DNA from: JBPOHE01 sp052035915
GTDB taxonomy: Bacteria; Pseudomonadota; Gammaproteobacteria; Chromatiales; Chromatiaceae
DNA: 32,301 nucleotides
NCBI GenBank assembly: GCA_052035915.1
Contig: JBPOHE010000039.1
Coordinates: 1 to 32,301, forward strand
Reading direction: 5' to 3'
This document shows, one piece after another, positions 14,787 through 22,504 of the stretch. The notes beneath the pieces are model-generated. The model saw only the letters and a list, made by a program, of their open reading frames with translations, ran no database searches and was not told the DNA's origin. The stretch's first letter is position 1; each line of letters opens with the position of its first letter. The position numbers were made by a program, and so were the translations under genes.

Positions 14787-16136
14787 TCAACGTCCCCGGA
14801 AACCGCCTCCGCCACCACGGCCACCGCCCATCCCTCCTCCGCCACCGCGTGAAAAGCCACCACCACTAAAACTGGAACTGCCTCGACTGCTGGCGCCGCG
14901 CTGACTGGCCGAGCGATCGAATCCGCTGTCGCCGACCTGGAAGGCGTTCGACTGGCGCGACGGACTACCGCGGTTCGCCTGCCCGAAGTCGCGGCTTTCC
15001 GACCGTTTGAAATCCGTTGTCTCCGGGCGTTTTAGATCGCGGCTTTCCGCACCTTTGAGATCTCGTGTGGCTGGGCGTGAGTTATCGCGGCTCTCCGCAC
15101 GCTTGAAGTCGGCGGAATCCGGGCGCTTGACGTCCCTGGTGGCTGGCCGGTCGTAGCCTCGGGCCGTGTCGCGGTCGATACGGGCGCCCTGTCGATTGCT
15201 GTCGAGTCTGGCATTGGTGAATTTCTGCTGTGTGGATGAATCGCGATAGCGCACCCCACCACGGTGATCCACATTGTGTTGCCAGTTACTGTAGTTGCCA
15301 CGGCCAACCTTGTTGCCGATGTTGATGTTGCCGGTATTGATGTTGCGGTTGAAATTGAAGTTGTTGTTGATATTGACGTTGCCACCGTGCCAATCGCAAT
15401 GACCGTAGTTCCAGTTGTTCCAGATCGCCGCGCCCACCGCCATGCCAAGACCGAAAGAGATGATATTGGAGGCGGCATAACCTGGCGGATACCAGTAGCT
15501 TGGCGGATAGCTGTAGATGGGATAGTAATAGCTGGGTGGCGCCCAAGCCGCGCCATAGACTACGGTTGGACTATAGGCCGGGACATAGACGACCTCGGTA
15601 GCGGGCTCGACGACGATGACCTTTTCCTGCACCACCACCTTCTGTTCCTTGGTGGTTTTGAGGTTGCCGCTGTCGTAGGCGTAGCGGCGCATGCGTTGTA
15701 TCGCATTCATCACCTCCTCTTGCTGGGCGAGCATGGCGTCACCCAGGTCCTGGGTCCAATCCAGGTTGTCGCTCATCCGTTTCAACACATCTGGAAAGTT
15801 GGTCAGCGACTTGACGCTCGCATCCCATTTTTGCGAGGCCAGGGCATTTTCCAGCGCCTTACCTTTCAAACCAGGATTCTTCTCGATCCAACGGGAGGCC
15901 TGTACGATCTCCAGTGGATAGGTGGCCGCCATCAGTATCTGGGCGATCAGACTATCCGGATAGATGGCGATCGGCGCCACCAACTGCTCGATCTGCGCCT
16001 GAGTGAAGGCCCGCGAGGTCGAGGCGGCCTCTGCCGCCGTGGCTTCGGTTAGAGGGCCGCTTTGCGGCGACCAGCCGCCACCTACCAGCAACGCGGCTAT
16101 CAACCAAGCCGCCAACCCACGCCAATGGATACTCAT
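14787..16136 (-). CDS. DUF3300 family exported protein with octapeptide repeats and Gly/Arg-rich tail
   Basis: The function of this family is unknown. The 449-residue protein has a signal peptide (LAAWLIAALLVGGG near residues 8-21). The DUF3300 domain (about 40-210) contains IEQLVAPIAIYPDSL, ATYPLEIVQASRWIEKNP and VVYVPAYSPTVVYG. A Tyr/Pro-rich segment, a hydrophobic FGLGMAVGAAIWN stretch and an Asn-rich block (NINNNFNFNRNINTGN) follow. Then come seven octapeptides of the type R-P/A-x-S/T-R-D-x-K (coded by 14982-15149), and finally a Gly/Arg-rich tail. The low-complexity half suggests a surface, matrix-binding or disordered role. The start at 16136 has GGAGAG 4-5 bases upstream. It is first in an operon with DUF2950. 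Confidence 0.9.
   Translation of the reverse strand: MSIHWRGLAAWLIAALLVGGGWSPQSGPLTEATAAEAASTSRAFTQAQIEQLVAPIAIYPDSLIAQILMAATYPLEIVQASRWIEKNPGLKGKALENALASQKWDASVKSLTNFPDVLKRMSDNLDWTQDLGDAMLAQQEEVMNAIQRMRRYAYDSGNLKTTKEQKVVVQEKVIVVEPATEVVYVPAYSPTVVYGAAWAPPSYYYPIYSYPPSYWYPPGYAASNIISFGLGMAVGAAIWNNWNYGHCDWHGGNVNINNNFNFNRNINTGNINIGNKVGRGNYSNWQHNVDHRGGVRYRDSSTQQKFTNARLDSNRQGARIDRDTARGYDRPATRDVKRPDSADFKRAESRDNSRPATRDLKGAESRDLKRPETTDFKRSESRDFGQANRGSPSRQSNAFQVGDSGFDRSASQRGASSRGSSSFSGGGFSRGGGGGMGGGRGGGGGFRGR
14982..15149 (-). repeat. Seven tandem 24-bp coding repeats inside the DUF3300 gene
   Basis: Seven in-frame units of 24 bp encode RPATRDVK, RPDSADFK, RAESRDNS, RPATRDLK, GAESRDLK, RPETTDFK and RSESRDFG in that order. 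The first and fourth units differ by one residue. Alternating basic and acidic residues make the stretch strongly polar. In-frame unit length means copy-number changes would keep the reading frame. Confidence 0.9.
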
Positions 16137-16215
16137 TTTTCTCTCCGGAGGACCATGCATTGAGAAACAGGGAACAGGTCGATCGAAAATCGCAACTTTA
16201 TGATTTGCTTGCTTA

Positions 16216-16244
16216 ACTGTAGAGCAGGTTGGTGTCCAGGGCAA
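16216..16244 (-). promoter_or_regulatory. Possible promoter of the DUF3300-DUF2950 operon
   Basis: On the minus strand TTGCCC (16239-16244) is followed after 17 bases by TACAGT (16216-16221). Each matches the sigma-70 consensus at four of six positions. It lies about 80 bp upstream of the DUF3300 ATG. This is a plausible but unproven promoter. Confidence 0.35.
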
Positions 16245-16312
16245 ACGAACTTCATTTTTGCCGTCTATCCGTCAAGACCCGTAAGATCAGGGTAGGGAGC
16301 AACAGCCCTGTA

Positions 16313-16362
16313 GTCTGCTGCGCGGACCATTTTATAATCCAATAATGGTCCGCATAGCAGAC
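16313..16362. repeat. Large inverted repeat with TATAAT in the loop
   Basis: Arms of 19 bases (16313-16331 and 16344-16362) match at 17 positions; they begin GTCTGCT and end AGCAGAC. The 12-base loop region begins with TTATAATCC, so TATAAT spans the arm-loop border (16333-16338). It lies in the 566-bp gap between DUF3300 and phaC. It could be a hairpin, an operator or another REP-like element; it shares the TTTATAAT loop motif with the 64-bp repeat at 12873. Confidence 0.75.
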
Positions 16363-16458
16363 CCTGCCCGACCAGAGGTGGGCCGCGAGCAGGTGAGGAG
16401 TGTCGTTTTAACCGCTCGCCGGAGATCGTCACCGCTAGCCCATCCGCTTTTTAGCGCC

Positions 16459-16576
16459 CCGGGCATGAGCCTTTTTACCTGGTTTTATGTTCTCAAAAAA
16501 AGAACAATGGCATTTTTAATCTGGGTATTGTTCTCTAAAGAAGAACGAAAACCAGCCATTTTCAGCCCATGCCCGG
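16459..16576. repeat. Palindromic GTTCTC double-hairpin element, copy 4
   Basis: This 118-bp copy lies between the DUF3300 start and the phaC end. The left end is CCGGGCATGAGC and the right arm is CATTTTCAGCCCATGCCCGG. Hairpin 1 is TGTTCT-7-AGAACA (16488-16506), with an A-rich loop. Hairpin 2 is GTTCT-7-AGAAC (16530-16546). The rest of the gap (16577-16702) holds nothing that I can assign. Confidence 0.85.
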
Positions 16577-16702
16577 AACCACGGCGGTTACCCGTTCGTC
16601 TCGGGTCTTACTCCCAGCCGCGCATCCAAGCTCGGCGTCCATCACCAGCCGACCCTTCGGCGGCCCAAATGGATTCAGCCAGGTATGGCCTCGAACTCCG
16701 TC

Positions 16703-18547
16703 TCAGCTCTGACGCACATAGGTGCCCGGGGCCGGGTCGAGAGGGGGATAGCCCGCCGCGGGGGCGCCCATGGGTGGAGGCGGGGACCAGCCGCTGGAAT
16801 GATCCCCTAACCATTGGTGCCAGGACGGCCACCAGGAGCCCTGATGCTCGGGCACCTGGCCGAGCCAGTCATCGGGAGCCAGATAGCAGTCGCCTTCCCG
16901 CCGGGTGGCGAGGCGGTAATGGCGTTTTGGTCGTCCGGGCTCGCTGACGATGCCGGCATTGTGTCCGCCGGAAGTGAGAACGAAGGTGACCTCGTCCGCG
17001 TCCGCGAGCAGGTTGATCTTATAGACCGAACGCCAGGGGGCGATGTGGTCGGTCTCGGTGCCCAGGGCGAAGATGGGAATCGGGATGTCGGTGATGGCGA
17101 TGGGCCGTCCATCGACCTGGTAGCGACCTGTCGCCAGATCATTGTCGAGAAAGAGTTGCCGCAGATACTCCGAGTGCATGCGATAGGGCATCCGCGTCGG
17201 ATCGTTGCTCCAGGCCATGAGATCCGACATGGGGCGGCGCTCGCCCAGCAGGTAGTCGTGCACCAGGCGGGACCAGATCAGATCATTGGAACGCAGCATC
17301 TGAAAGGCCCCCGCCATCTGGGTGGTGTCCAGATAGCCCCGTTCCCACATCATGTCTTCCAGGAAGGTGACCTGTCCCTCGTTGATGAAGAGCATGAGTT
17401 CCCCCGCCTCGGTGAAATCGGTCTGGGCGGCCAGCAGGCTGATGGAGCCCAGCCGGTCGTCGCCGTCCCGCGACATGGCGGCGGCGGTCAGGGCGAGGAG
17501 GGTCCCCCCCAGGCAATAGCCGACGGCATGGATTTTTTTCCCGGCCCCGGCGATGACGTCGATGGCGTCCAAGGCGGCCAGCACCCCCAGGCGTCGATAC
17601 TCGTCCATCCCCAGCTCCCGGTCGGCCTCGGTGGGGTTCTTCCAGGAGATGACGAACAGCGTGTGCCCCTGCTTCACCAGATAGTCGATCAGCGAATTCT
17701 GCGGCGAGAGGTCGAGGATGTAGTACTTCATGATCCAGGCGGGGACGATGAGCAGGGGTTCGGCCAATACCTCCGGGGTTTGCGGGGCGTACTGGATGAG
17801 TTCCATGAGCTGGTTGCGATACACCACCCGTCCCGGTGTGAGCGCCAGATCGCGTCCGACCACGAAGGGTTCGCTGCCCGGCGGTTTGGCGCCGCTGAGC
17901 AGGTGCTGCCAGTCTTCCAGCCAGTTCGACCAGCCCCGGACCAGGTTGGCGCCGCCCTGGTCGATGGTTTTACGCAGGATCTCCGGATTGGTCAGGGGAA
18001 AATTCGAGGGGGCGAAGACATCCAACATCTGTCGGGTGGTGAAGGCGACCATGTTTTCGTGTTTTCGATCCACCCCGGGTACGCCGATGGTGGCGTTGTC
18101 CCACCATTGCTGGGTGAAGAGGAAGGCCTGATAGATGAAATTGAAGGGCCATTGTCTCCAGGCGGGGTTCTCGAAGCGACGATCCTGGGGCAGGGGTTGG
18201 ATGCCGCAGATCTCGTCCTGACTGATGGCATGCTGCACGGCGTACCAGAAAAAGCGCTGGGTCTTGCGCCACAGCTTCTCGGTGAGCTGGATCTGTTTCC
18301 CGGGCGAGGTGGCCAGGTGCACCCACCAATCCAGAAAGGCCATGGCGATGACGGCGGGCGAAAGGCCGAGACTCAATCTGGCGAGCTGGGCATGGGCCAG
18401 GCGATCCAGATCCTCGGCCAAGGTGGGGCTGATCACCGCCTCGCCGATCCAATCCAATACCGCCATGGAGAGGTCCGGCAGCCCCTTTCCGGTCGGACCC
18501 TGGGGAGGAAGTGGAAGAACCTGGGTATCGTTCGGCTCATCGCTCAT
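16703..18547 (-). CDS. phaC: Class I-type polyhydroxyalkanoate synthase
   Basis: This enzyme polymerises (R)-3-hydroxyacyl-CoA into polyhydroxyalkanoate at the surface of storage granules. The 614 residues fit a single-subunit class I enzyme. The N-terminal PhaC domain contains WPFNFIYQAFLFTQQWW near residues 133-149. The alpha/beta-hydrolase core has the lipase-like box GYCLGGT with the nucleophilic Cys near residue 340. The catalytic Asp region is ALGTETDHIAPW and the catalytic His lies in SGGHNAGIV. The Pro/Gly-rich C-terminal end is unusual in composition. An AGGAGA ribosome site precedes ATG 18547. No phaA, phaB or phasin gene is nearby; the neighbours upstream are a regulator and a kinase-like protein. 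Confidence 0.95.
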   Translation of the reverse strand: MSDEPNDTQVLPLPPQGPTGKGLPDLSMAVLDWIGEAVISPTLAEDLDRLAHAQLARLSLGLSPAVIAMAFLDWWVHLATSPGKQIQLTEKLWRKTQRFFWYAVQHAISQDEICGIQPLPQDRRFENPAWRQWPFNFIYQAFLFTQQWWDNATIGVPGVDRKHENMVAFTTRQMLDVFAPSNFPLTNPEILRKTIDQGGANLVRGWSNWLEDWQHLLSGAKPPGSEPFVVGRDLALTPGRVVYRNQLMELIQYAPQTPEVLAEPLLIVPAWIMKYYILDLSPQNSLIDYLVKQGHTLFVISWKNPTEADRELGMDEYRRLGVLAALDAIDVIAGAGKKIHAVGYCLGGTLLALTAAAMSRDGDDRLGSISLLAAQTDFTEAGELMLFINEGQVTFLEDMMWERGYLDTTQMAGAFQMLRSNDLIWSRLVHDYLLGERRPMSDLMAWSNDPTRMPYRMHSEYLRQLFLDNDLATGRYQVDGRPIAITDIPIPIFALGTETDHIAPWRSVYKINLLADADEVTFVLTSGGHNAGIVSEPGRPKRHYRLATRREGDCYLAPDDWLGQVPEHQGSWWPSWHQWLGDHSSGWSPPPPMGAPAAGYPPLDPAPGTYVRQS

Positions 18548-18681
18548 GGCAGGGATCTCCTGGTCGGCTTGGTGCTCGCTTTGGGTTGGACAGGACGCGG
18601 ACCCAAGGGTGCCCTGTCAGGGATGGAAGCGCCGCCTGGCGTCGGCGGTCGGTCAGGGGCCGGCCCGCGGCCCGGCTCCTC

Positions 18682-19386
18682 TCAGGCCAGATTCAATTCC
18701 AGCCAGAAACAGACCCCATCCTCGGCCCGGTTGTCCAGCCCGATCTGGCCACCCATCAACATGACCAGGCGACAGGCCACCCAGAGGCCGACATCATGAC
18801 ACTGCATGGAAGGCCGCTTGTGAAAAGACACCAATCTGAGTGCCCGTTTCTTGGCGGCGAGTCGTTGCCCGGTATCCGCGGCGACGATCCGCACCCTGTT
18901 GCCGAAGCTGTTGCCATCGATACGGATCTCGCCTGGGGCGTTATTGGATTGGATGGCGTTGGTCAGGAGATTGATGAGGGCGAGGCGCAGGCTGTGTTGA
19001 TCGGCCCTCACCCGATAGGTCTTGGTCTGGTTGATGCGGTTGTCGAGGCTGACACCGCAGGCGGCGGCCCTTGCCGACACCTCATCCAGGCATTCGGCCA
19101 GCAAATGAAAGATATCGATCGGCTCCAAATGGATGGGTGTCTGCCCCGAGTCGATACGGGTGAGTGCGGAGACCTGATCGATCAGGTCCTGTAATCCCTG
19201 GGTGGTTTTCAAGATCTCGCGCACATTGTCGAGCTGGGCTGGCCCCAGGGCGGGATCGATTTCCAACAGCTTGGTGAAGCCCGCCACCACATTGAGCTGG
19301 GTGCGCAGTTCCTGGGCCCATCTGGAGATGAAGGCCGTACTCTCCGGATGGAAGGCCCTGATCTGGGGCTGATTGGTCATCAGCAT
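18682..19386 (-). CDS. Histidine-kinase-like protein lacking the phospho-acceptor histidine
   Basis: The 234-residue protein has the HisKA-HATPase arrangement but no sensor domain and no membrane segment. The dimerisation helix reads AQELRTQLNVVAGF (residues 24-37), where Q25 replaces the usual His of the SHELRTPL motif. The N-box LRLALINLLTNAIQ is kept. The G1 box is weak (AADTGQRLA) and the usual GLGL of the G2 box reads VGLWVA. It is therefore probably not a normal autokinase; it may be a phosphatase, a scaffold or a decayed enzyme. It lies 45 bp after a receiver-domain regulator gene on the same strand, so the two form a likely operon and a partner pair. Either ATG at 19386 or 19380 could be the start. 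Confidence 0.8.
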   Translation of the reverse strand: MLMTNQPQIRAFHPESTAFISRWAQELRTQLNVVAGFTKLLEIDPALGPAQLDNVREILKTTQGLQDLIDQVSALTRIDSGQTPIHLEPIDIFHLLAECLDEVSARAAACGVSLDNRINQTKTYRVRADQHSLRLALINLLTNAIQSNNAPGEIRIDGNSFGNRVRIVAADTGQRLAAKKRALRLVSFHKRPSMQCHDVGLWVACRLVMLMGGQIGLDNRAEDGVCFWLELNLA

Positions 19387-19431
19387 GGCATCGGCGGCGG
19401 GCTGGATTGGTGTTGTGGCGTTGTTGTGCCC

Positions 19432-20031
19432 TCAGGCCGCCTCGGTCCGGGGACCCTCGATCAAGCCACGGATCAGACCCCCCAGGCGTTCAAAGCCGAT
19501 GGGCTTTTGCATCAAGAGTACCCCTGGAGGCAGCTCTCCCTGGAGGCCCACTTCGGCCTCGCTCAGGGAGGTGAGGGCGATGATCTTGGTATTTCCCAGA
19601 TCCGGATGCTCCCTGATGGCGGCGATCATGCGGAAACCATCCATATCCGGCATGAGCAGATCGGTAAACACCAGATCCGGCAACCATTGCCCGATTTGCA
19701 GCAGGGCGGAAAAGCCGTTGGGGGCGGTGAGGATCCGGATCGGGAGCTTGAGCGCCGCCACCTGGCGGTGGAAGAGTTTGATGAGCTGAGGCTCGCGCTC
19801 GACCAGCACCAGGGTGAAGCCGGCCTCCGCGGCATGCCGCTGGGGTTCCTTGATCCCGTTGGCCCGTTCGTGTAGCAGCTCATCCAGCGATTTTTTCAGG
19901 ATACGCCGATGGCCGCCGGCAGTTTTCCAAGCGCAGAGCAAGCCATTCTCCACCCAGAGTTGTACCGTCCGCAGTGAAACCCCCAGTTTGTCGGCGGCTT
20001 CGCGGGTTGTTACGAAATCTTCTTTTGCCAT
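19432..20031 (-). CDS. Excisionase/MerR-type HTH fused to a response-regulator receiver domain
   Basis: The 199 residues comprise an N-terminal winged-helix DNA-binding domain (FVTTREAADKLGVSLRTVQL, about residues 6-25) with the typical WKTAGGHRRI wing near 35-44. A REC domain follows (about 72-190). The likely phospho-acceptor is D124 in VFTDLLMPDMDG, with T154 and K176 as the switch residues. The usual acidic pair at the start of REC is replaced by E78-R79, so metal binding may be altered. The order DNA-binding then receiver is the reverse of most response regulators. It is followed by a His-less kinase-like gene and then by phaC. Strong inverted repeats at 20092-20111 and 20129-20165 lie upstream and may be its operators. 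Confidence 0.88.
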   Translation of the reverse strand: MAKEDFVTTREAADKLGVSLRTVQLWVENGLLCAWKTAGGHRRILKKSLDELLHERANGIKEPQRHAAEAGFTLVLVEREPQLIKLFHRQVAALKLPIRILTAPNGFSALLQIGQWLPDLVFTDLLMPDMDGFRMIAAIREHPDLGNTKIIALTSLSEAEVGLQGELPPGVLLMQKPIGFERLGGLIRGLIEGPRTEAA

Positions 20032-20091
20032 GGTGGTTCTATGCTCGATGTCGTTTTTGTTCGTTATCGGGGCTCGTCATCGAAGACCAAC

Positions 20092-20111
20092 GGGGATGTC
20101 CCCACATCCCC
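20092..20111. promoter_or_regulatory. Perfect inverted repeat upstream of the HTH-receiver gene
   Basis: GGGGATGT (20092-20099), four C residues, then ACATCCCC (20104-20111) form a perfect 8-bp dyad about 60 bp upstream of the HTH-receiver start. MerR/excisionase-type proteins bind such dyads, so an autoregulatory operator is possible. A role as a hairpin at the end of the methyltransferase transcript is less likely because that gene ends 214 bp away. Confidence 0.5.
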
Positions 20112-20128
20112 TCTAGGATAGAACGATG

Positions 20129-20165
20129 TACAGGCGGGCAGGGAAGGGTCCTCCACCCGCCTGTA
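20129..20165. repeat. 10-bp inverted repeat TACAGGCGGG
   Basis: TACAGGCGGG (20129-20138) and CCCGCCTGTA (20156-20165) are perfect complements separated by 17 bases. Together with the dyad at 20092 they make this 293-bp gap (20032-20324) unusually structured. The remainder is an AT-rich stretch at 20215-20340 with no assignable element. Confidence 0.55.
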
Positions 20166-20324
20166 TCCCCAACTCCTCCACCAGGCCCGGCGGGGCCCGG
20201 CTTCCTCTCATCTATAAGCGAATTCTAAAGCAAAAATTATGGGCTAATTCGTTCTCTTTATATCCTATTTGTGCAGTATCAACCGCCCTGGGTCAAGAGA
20301 TCGGTCCTTTTTTTATCATCTTTT

Positions 20325-20942
20325 TTATCGTCCCTCGACCGGTTTACCGGCGATCACCCAATAGAAAGTTTCTCCGCCGGTCGTGATCAGCCGTTCCCAG
20401 AGGAGGCTGAAACCGGACTGGCGCAGCTTGTCGCGGGCGACTTCGGGTCGATCATGGCTGTAAGGGAGTTGGTACCCGAGAAATTCCAATTCGCCGTCGA
20501 GTTCGTCCTGTCCGCTGTACTCCCTGGTGGCCAAGGTCAGGAGGAGGGTGCCGCCAGGTTGCAGCATCCTGGCGAAATTCTGGAATAGGGCCTGATGTTG
20601 GTGGCGGTCAAGGTGAAAGACCGAATAGACCGCCGCCACGCCGACGAAAGAGCCGTCGGGAAAGCTCGGTTCCCGCATGTCCTGCTGGAGAAACCTCGCC
20701 CCGGGCACCTGTTCTTGGGCGATGGCCAACATACGGGGCGAGATATCCACCCCCGTCACCTCATAGCCGCGTTCGACGAAATACCGGCTCACCGGGACTC
20801 CGGCGCCACAACCGGCATCCAGCAGGGCGCCGGTCGCCGGCAGGCGGTGGAAAAACTCTTCGAGCATGGGTGTGGTATCGAAGAGGTGTCTTCCGGCGGC
20901 ATAGGTGGTGGCGAGTTGGTCATAGATCTCGGCAAGGGACAT
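20325..20942 (-). CDS. Class I SAM-dependent methyltransferase
   Basis: This is a small Rossmann-fold methyltransferase; the substrate is not known. The 205 residues contain the SAM-binding motif I LLDAGCGAGVPVSRYF near residue 40 and motif II VTGVDISPRMLAIA near 61-74. An RFLQQDMREPSFPDG stretch follows, then the FHLDRHQHQALFQNFARMLQPGG helix-strand region (shown by its ends FHLDRHQ and RMLQPGG). It ends near FYWVIAGKP, typical of the UbiE/methyltransf_11-25 group. A GAGGA ribosome site lies upstream of ATG 20942. It is divergent from the hemerythrin gene. Assignment beyond the superfamily is not possible. Confidence 0.85.
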   Translation of the reverse strand: MSLAEIYDQLATTYAAGRHLFDTTPMLEEFFHRLPATGALLDAGCGAGVPVSRYFVERGYEVTGVDISPRMLAIAQEQVPGARFLQQDMREPSFPDGSFVGVAAVYSVFHLDRHQHQALFQNFARMLQPGGTLLLTLATREYSGQDELDGELEFLGYQLPYSHDRPEVARDKLRQSGFSLLWERLITTGGETFYWVIAGKPVEGR

Positions 20943-21078
20943 CGTTCGTCCTCAAAGAGTTTGGTGGAAGAAGGCCGATTATCGGCACAAGCGAAGCGCC
21001 CTGAAACCTCGCTGGCGGCGACTGGACTGTTGTCGGGGAGCATGGGAGGATGTGAGGAAAACCACTGAGGAGGTCTCT

Positions 21079-21636
21079 ATGCATCCCATACTCGAAAAAA
21101 TCCAGCGGGATCACGTCAATCTGGTGCATCTGCTCAACCTGTTGGAACAGCAGATGAACAGCTTTTTTGCCGGCGAGGAGACGGATTTCAACCTGGAAAT
21201 CGAATTGCTCGACTATCTCGAAAGTTATGCCGAGTTGGTACACCATCCTATGGAGGACCTGATTTTCAAGACCGCCCGTACCCAGCTGAAGGGCAAGGAG
21301 AGGGTGTTCGATAAGCTGCATGAACAGCATAACTCCCTGATCGGCCTGGCGAGAAAATTTCGTACTTCCCTGGAAGGCGTCATCAATGGCGCGGTGCAGA
21401 GTCGGCAGGAGGTAGACATCGAGGCCAGGGAATTCATCGCCTTGCAGCGTCTCCATCTGGAACTCGAAGAGCGGGAGATCATGCCCCTGCTGGATGGCGT
21501 CCTGAACGAAAAAAACTGGAAGGTGATTGAAAAATTGCTTCCCAAAGCCAGTGATCCGCTGTTCGGGAAACGGGATCCCAAGCGCTTCCGTACCCTGATT
21601 CACTACCTCGAAACCAGTGGTGTGCCCCAGACGTGA
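21079..21636 (+). CDS. Hemerythrin HHE domain protein
   Basis: This 185-residue all-helical protein has the hemerythrin/HHE pattern that binds a di-iron centre. H12 lies in IQRDHVNLVHLL, followed by an LVHHPMEDLIF helix with two His and a Glu, and a later HEQHNSL segment. The final helix contains RLHLELEEREIMPLL. Such proteins handle oxygen, nitric oxide or iron, or protect iron-sulfur clusters; which applies here is unknown. I chose ATG 21079, which follows GAGGAGG by 5 bases. The frame is open to 21052, but that part shows no family residues. It is followed by pcm after 110-143 bp on the same strand. Confidence 0.88.
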   Translation: MHPILEKIQRDHVNLVHLLNLLEQQMNSFFAGEETDFNLEIELLDYLESYAELVHHPMEDLIFKTARTQLKGKERVFDKLHEQHNSLIGLARKFRTSLEGVINGAVQSRQEVDIEAREFIALQRLHLELEEREIMPLLDGVLNEKNWKVIEKLLPKASDPLFGKRDPKRFRTLIHYLETSGVPQT

Positions 21637-21779
21637 GCGGTTGCCGTGCCTGAACCCTCGCTCATCGGCCGCTCAAGCCGCCTGGATCCTGTCTGAAAGG
21701 GATCTCGGCAGCCGGTCACAATCCCTCACCGCCCCTGGTCTATGCTTTGATAGAACAAAACATAGAGATGGAGATGACC

Positions 21780-22451
21780 ATGGGCGGTATCCGGGAGATG
21801 CTTGCGGACATCCAGAGTGAAGTGGTCATCACACGCCATTTCATCGGTCGATCCAGGCTCGGCGAGCGGGTGATGCGGGCCATGGCCGAGGTTCCCCGCG
21901 AGGAGTTCGTCCCCGTGGAATTGCGGATGCGGGCCTTCGACAACGGCCCCCTGCCCATAGGTCGGGGGCAGACCATCTCCCAGCCTTATATCGTCGCCCT
22001 CATGACCGATTTACTCGAACCCCAGCCCGAGGATCGGGTGCTGGAGGTGGGCACGGGGTCCGGCTATCAGGCGGCGGTACTCGCCACCCTGGTACGCCGG
22101 GTCTACACCATGGAGATCATTCCTGAATTGGCCCGGGCGGCGGAGGTGCGGCTGCGGCGTCTGGGATACACCAATGTCGAGGTCGGTATCGGGGATGCCT
22201 ATCATGGCTGGCCGGAGCAGGCCCCCTTCGATGGCATCCTGGTCACGGCGGCGGCGCCCAATGTCCCCCTGCCGTTGCTTCAACAATTGCGACCGGGGGC
22301 AAAATTGCTGATACCCATCGGCCCGCCCTATGGTCGGCAGGATCTCGTCTTGATCAGCAAGAATGCCCAGGATGAAATCAGTCAGCAAAGCATCCTGGGG
22401 GTGGCTTTCGTTCCCTTGACCCGGCAAGCCGCCGCCACCAAGCCCCTCTGA
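21780..22451 (+). CDS. pcm: Protein-L-isoaspartate O-methyltransferase
   Basis: This enzyme methylates L-isoaspartyl residues in damaged proteins with S-adenosylmethionine, starting their repair. The protein (223 residues from 21780) has the family signature: RVMRAMAEVPREEFVP, then DNGPLPIGRGQTISQPYIVA (a 20-residue block) and the SAM motif VLEVGTGSGYQAAVLA. VYTMEIIPELA and DGILVTAAAPNVP follow. Starts at 21747 (TTG), 21768 and 21774 are in frame. I chose 21780 because GGAG lies 6 bases upstream; the choice adds or removes only a few residues. Normally pcm is near surE and rpoS; here it stands between hemerythrin and hsp20 genes. Confidence 0.93.
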   Translation: MGGIREMLADIQSEVVITRHFIGRSRLGERVMRAMAEVPREEFVPVELRMRAFDNGPLPIGRGQTISQPYIVALMTDLLEPQPEDRVLEVGTGSGYQAAVLATLVRRVYTMEIIPELARAAEVRLRRLGYTNVEVGIGDAYHGWPEQAPFDGILVTAAAPNVPLPLLQQLRPGAKLLIPIGPPYGRQDLVLISKNAQDEISQQSILGVAFVPLTRQAAATKPL

Positions 22452-22504
22452 AGGGGGAAGGTCAGGGGTCGGGAAAGCTGGGTTCGGTTGAGGAGTAAAG
22501 CAGA

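Noticed and set aside
18548..18681. GC-rich hairpins between the kinase-like gene and phaC considered as a terminator
   Set aside because: The stems are short and ambiguous and no T-run follows on the minus strand.
16814..18799. A 661-codon plus-strand open frame opposite phaC, longer than phaC itself
   Set aside because: It has no recognisable domain. It is the antisense shadow of a GC-rich gene, and phaC has full family motifs on the other strand.
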